This document shows positions 63,606 through 64,000 of a stretch of DNA of 64,000 bases, in pieces. Under the pieces are notes generated by a model. That model saw nothing but the letters and a program-made list of their open reading frames with translations. It was not told the DNA's origin and did no database searches. Both the position numbers and the translations under genes were made by a program. Source of the DNA: Lewinellaceae bacterium (GTDB lineage: Bacteria > Bacteroidota > Bacteroidia > Chitinophagales > Saprospiraceae); assembly GCA_020636095.1 (NCBI GenBank), contig JACJYN010000002.1:1736001-1800000 (forward strand). The letters run 5' to 3'. How positions within the stretch are numbered: the stretch's first letter is position 1; every line of letters begins with the position of its first letter.

Positions 63606-63770
63606 CTAGTGCCTCGGGCATTAAATAAGGGGAGAATAGCGCGAGATTATTTTCCCGCCAGACAAGGCGCGAGGAAGAAACATAGCGGGGCTACGTGACT
63701 GAGGAGCAACGCAGTATGGTGGGGAAAGAGCCCGCGATATTCCCCCGCTATTTAGTGCGCGAGGCACTAG
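63606..63770. repeat. 165-bp palindrome centred on TAGC-GGG-GCTA (family 1, copy D)
   Basis: Outer arms CTAGTGCCTCG and CGAGGCACTAG are perfect and continue imperfectly for ~80 bp each to the centre at 63688 (CATAGC-GGG-GCTACG). The right half (GAGGAGCAACGCAG) resembles copy A. It starts 12 bp after the citrate synthase stop. Confidence 0.85.
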
Positions 63771-63918
63771 ACTTTGGACGGTCCAACGGTGAAGGCGGAC
63801 ACGAGCGAAGCGACTGACGGAGTAAATCGGAAATCGGAAGGCGGAAAATTAGCGTCAAACGCCTATTTATTGCCGTATTCCGACTTCCGACTTCGCACTT
63901 CCGACTTACGTCCAAAGT
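63771..63918. repeat. Inverted-repeat element with core GACACGAGCGAAGCGACTGA
   Basis: Outer arms ACTTTGGACG (63771-63780) and CGTCCAAAGT (63909-63918) are perfect. It contains the core also found at 30372, and CGGAA/TTCCG-rich inner sub-repeats. It abuts copy D directly. 63919-64000 shows no gene. Confidence 0.7.
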
Positions 63919-64000
63919 CCAGTTAATGCTTGTTGTTCGGCATGCTTAGAGTTGAGGATGAGGTTGGCTGCACAACTACTTTTAAGGAAGGCCGAAATAT

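Noticed and set aside
1..64000. tRNA, rRNA or transposase genes
   Set aside because: None could be recognised by eye; no cloverleaf with CCA context, no rRNA-like stretch and no DDE or HUH motif was found.

Overview
The window looks like a chromosomal segment of a Bacteroidota bacterium, most likely of the Saprospiraceae/Lewinella type. This rests on four very large secreted proteins with HYR, parallel beta-helix, glycine-rich and thrombospondin-3-like modules and C-terminal type IX secretion (T9SS) sorting domains; on hybrid two-component (HTCS) regulators; on TAnnTTTG-like promoter elements; and on many short palindromic repeats. The assignment is inferred from gene content; no marker gene such as rRNA is present.

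Layout. 1-1205: 5' part of a minus-strand PKD-domain secreted protein. 1673-7219: clpB, then an overlapping LytTR response regulator / TPR sensor kinase pair. 7228-9650: a repeat-rich island with a six-copy 150/159-bp palindromic tandem array, a GxxExxY nuclease-like gene, three solo copies of the palindrome, a receiver that lacks its phospho-acceptor Asp, and 21-bp-spaced CTTCCCTGAAAA boxes upstream of two promoters. 9652-10125: a TonB C-terminal protein. 10325-47509: four giant T9SS adhesin-like loci (10325-19806, 24749-29807, 35308-41300, 41907-47509) interleaved with HTCS regulators: one intact (30933-35000), one shredded by frameshifts (20021-24202, minus), and one reduced to its last ~20 codons (41637-41699). 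The repeating HTCS - conserved leader - adhesin arrangement suggests a duplicated sensor-adhesin cassette. 47718-63593: mostly housekeeping and accessory genes: a membrane M15-like peptidase, a stand-alone EF-G, an aldo/keto reductase, a RelE/ParE-type toxin-antitoxin pair, an MtfA-like protein, a YdiJ-like FAD/Fe-S oxidoreductase (frameshifted), an alpha/beta hydrolase, the bifunctional histidine-catabolic enzyme FtcD, a DUF3109-type protein and a citrate synthase.

Many open frames are interrupted by single-base indels, often in homopolymers, and no nonsense substitutions were recognised. This pattern fits consensus errors as well as decay. The broken genes are therefore listed as fragments with the reconstructed locus described.

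The most unusual material is non-coding: (i) 21-bp-periodic boxes at an identical distance from two promoters; (ii) a family of 124-165-bp palindromes all centred exactly on TAGC-N3/4-GCTA but with different arms; (iii) a ~210-bp palindromic insertion with a target-site duplication, whose empty site is represented elsewhere in the window; (iv) a palindromic repeat inserted in frame in the ATP lid of a histidine kinase; (v) an exact 68-bp tandem duplication that switches an adhesin gene out of frame.
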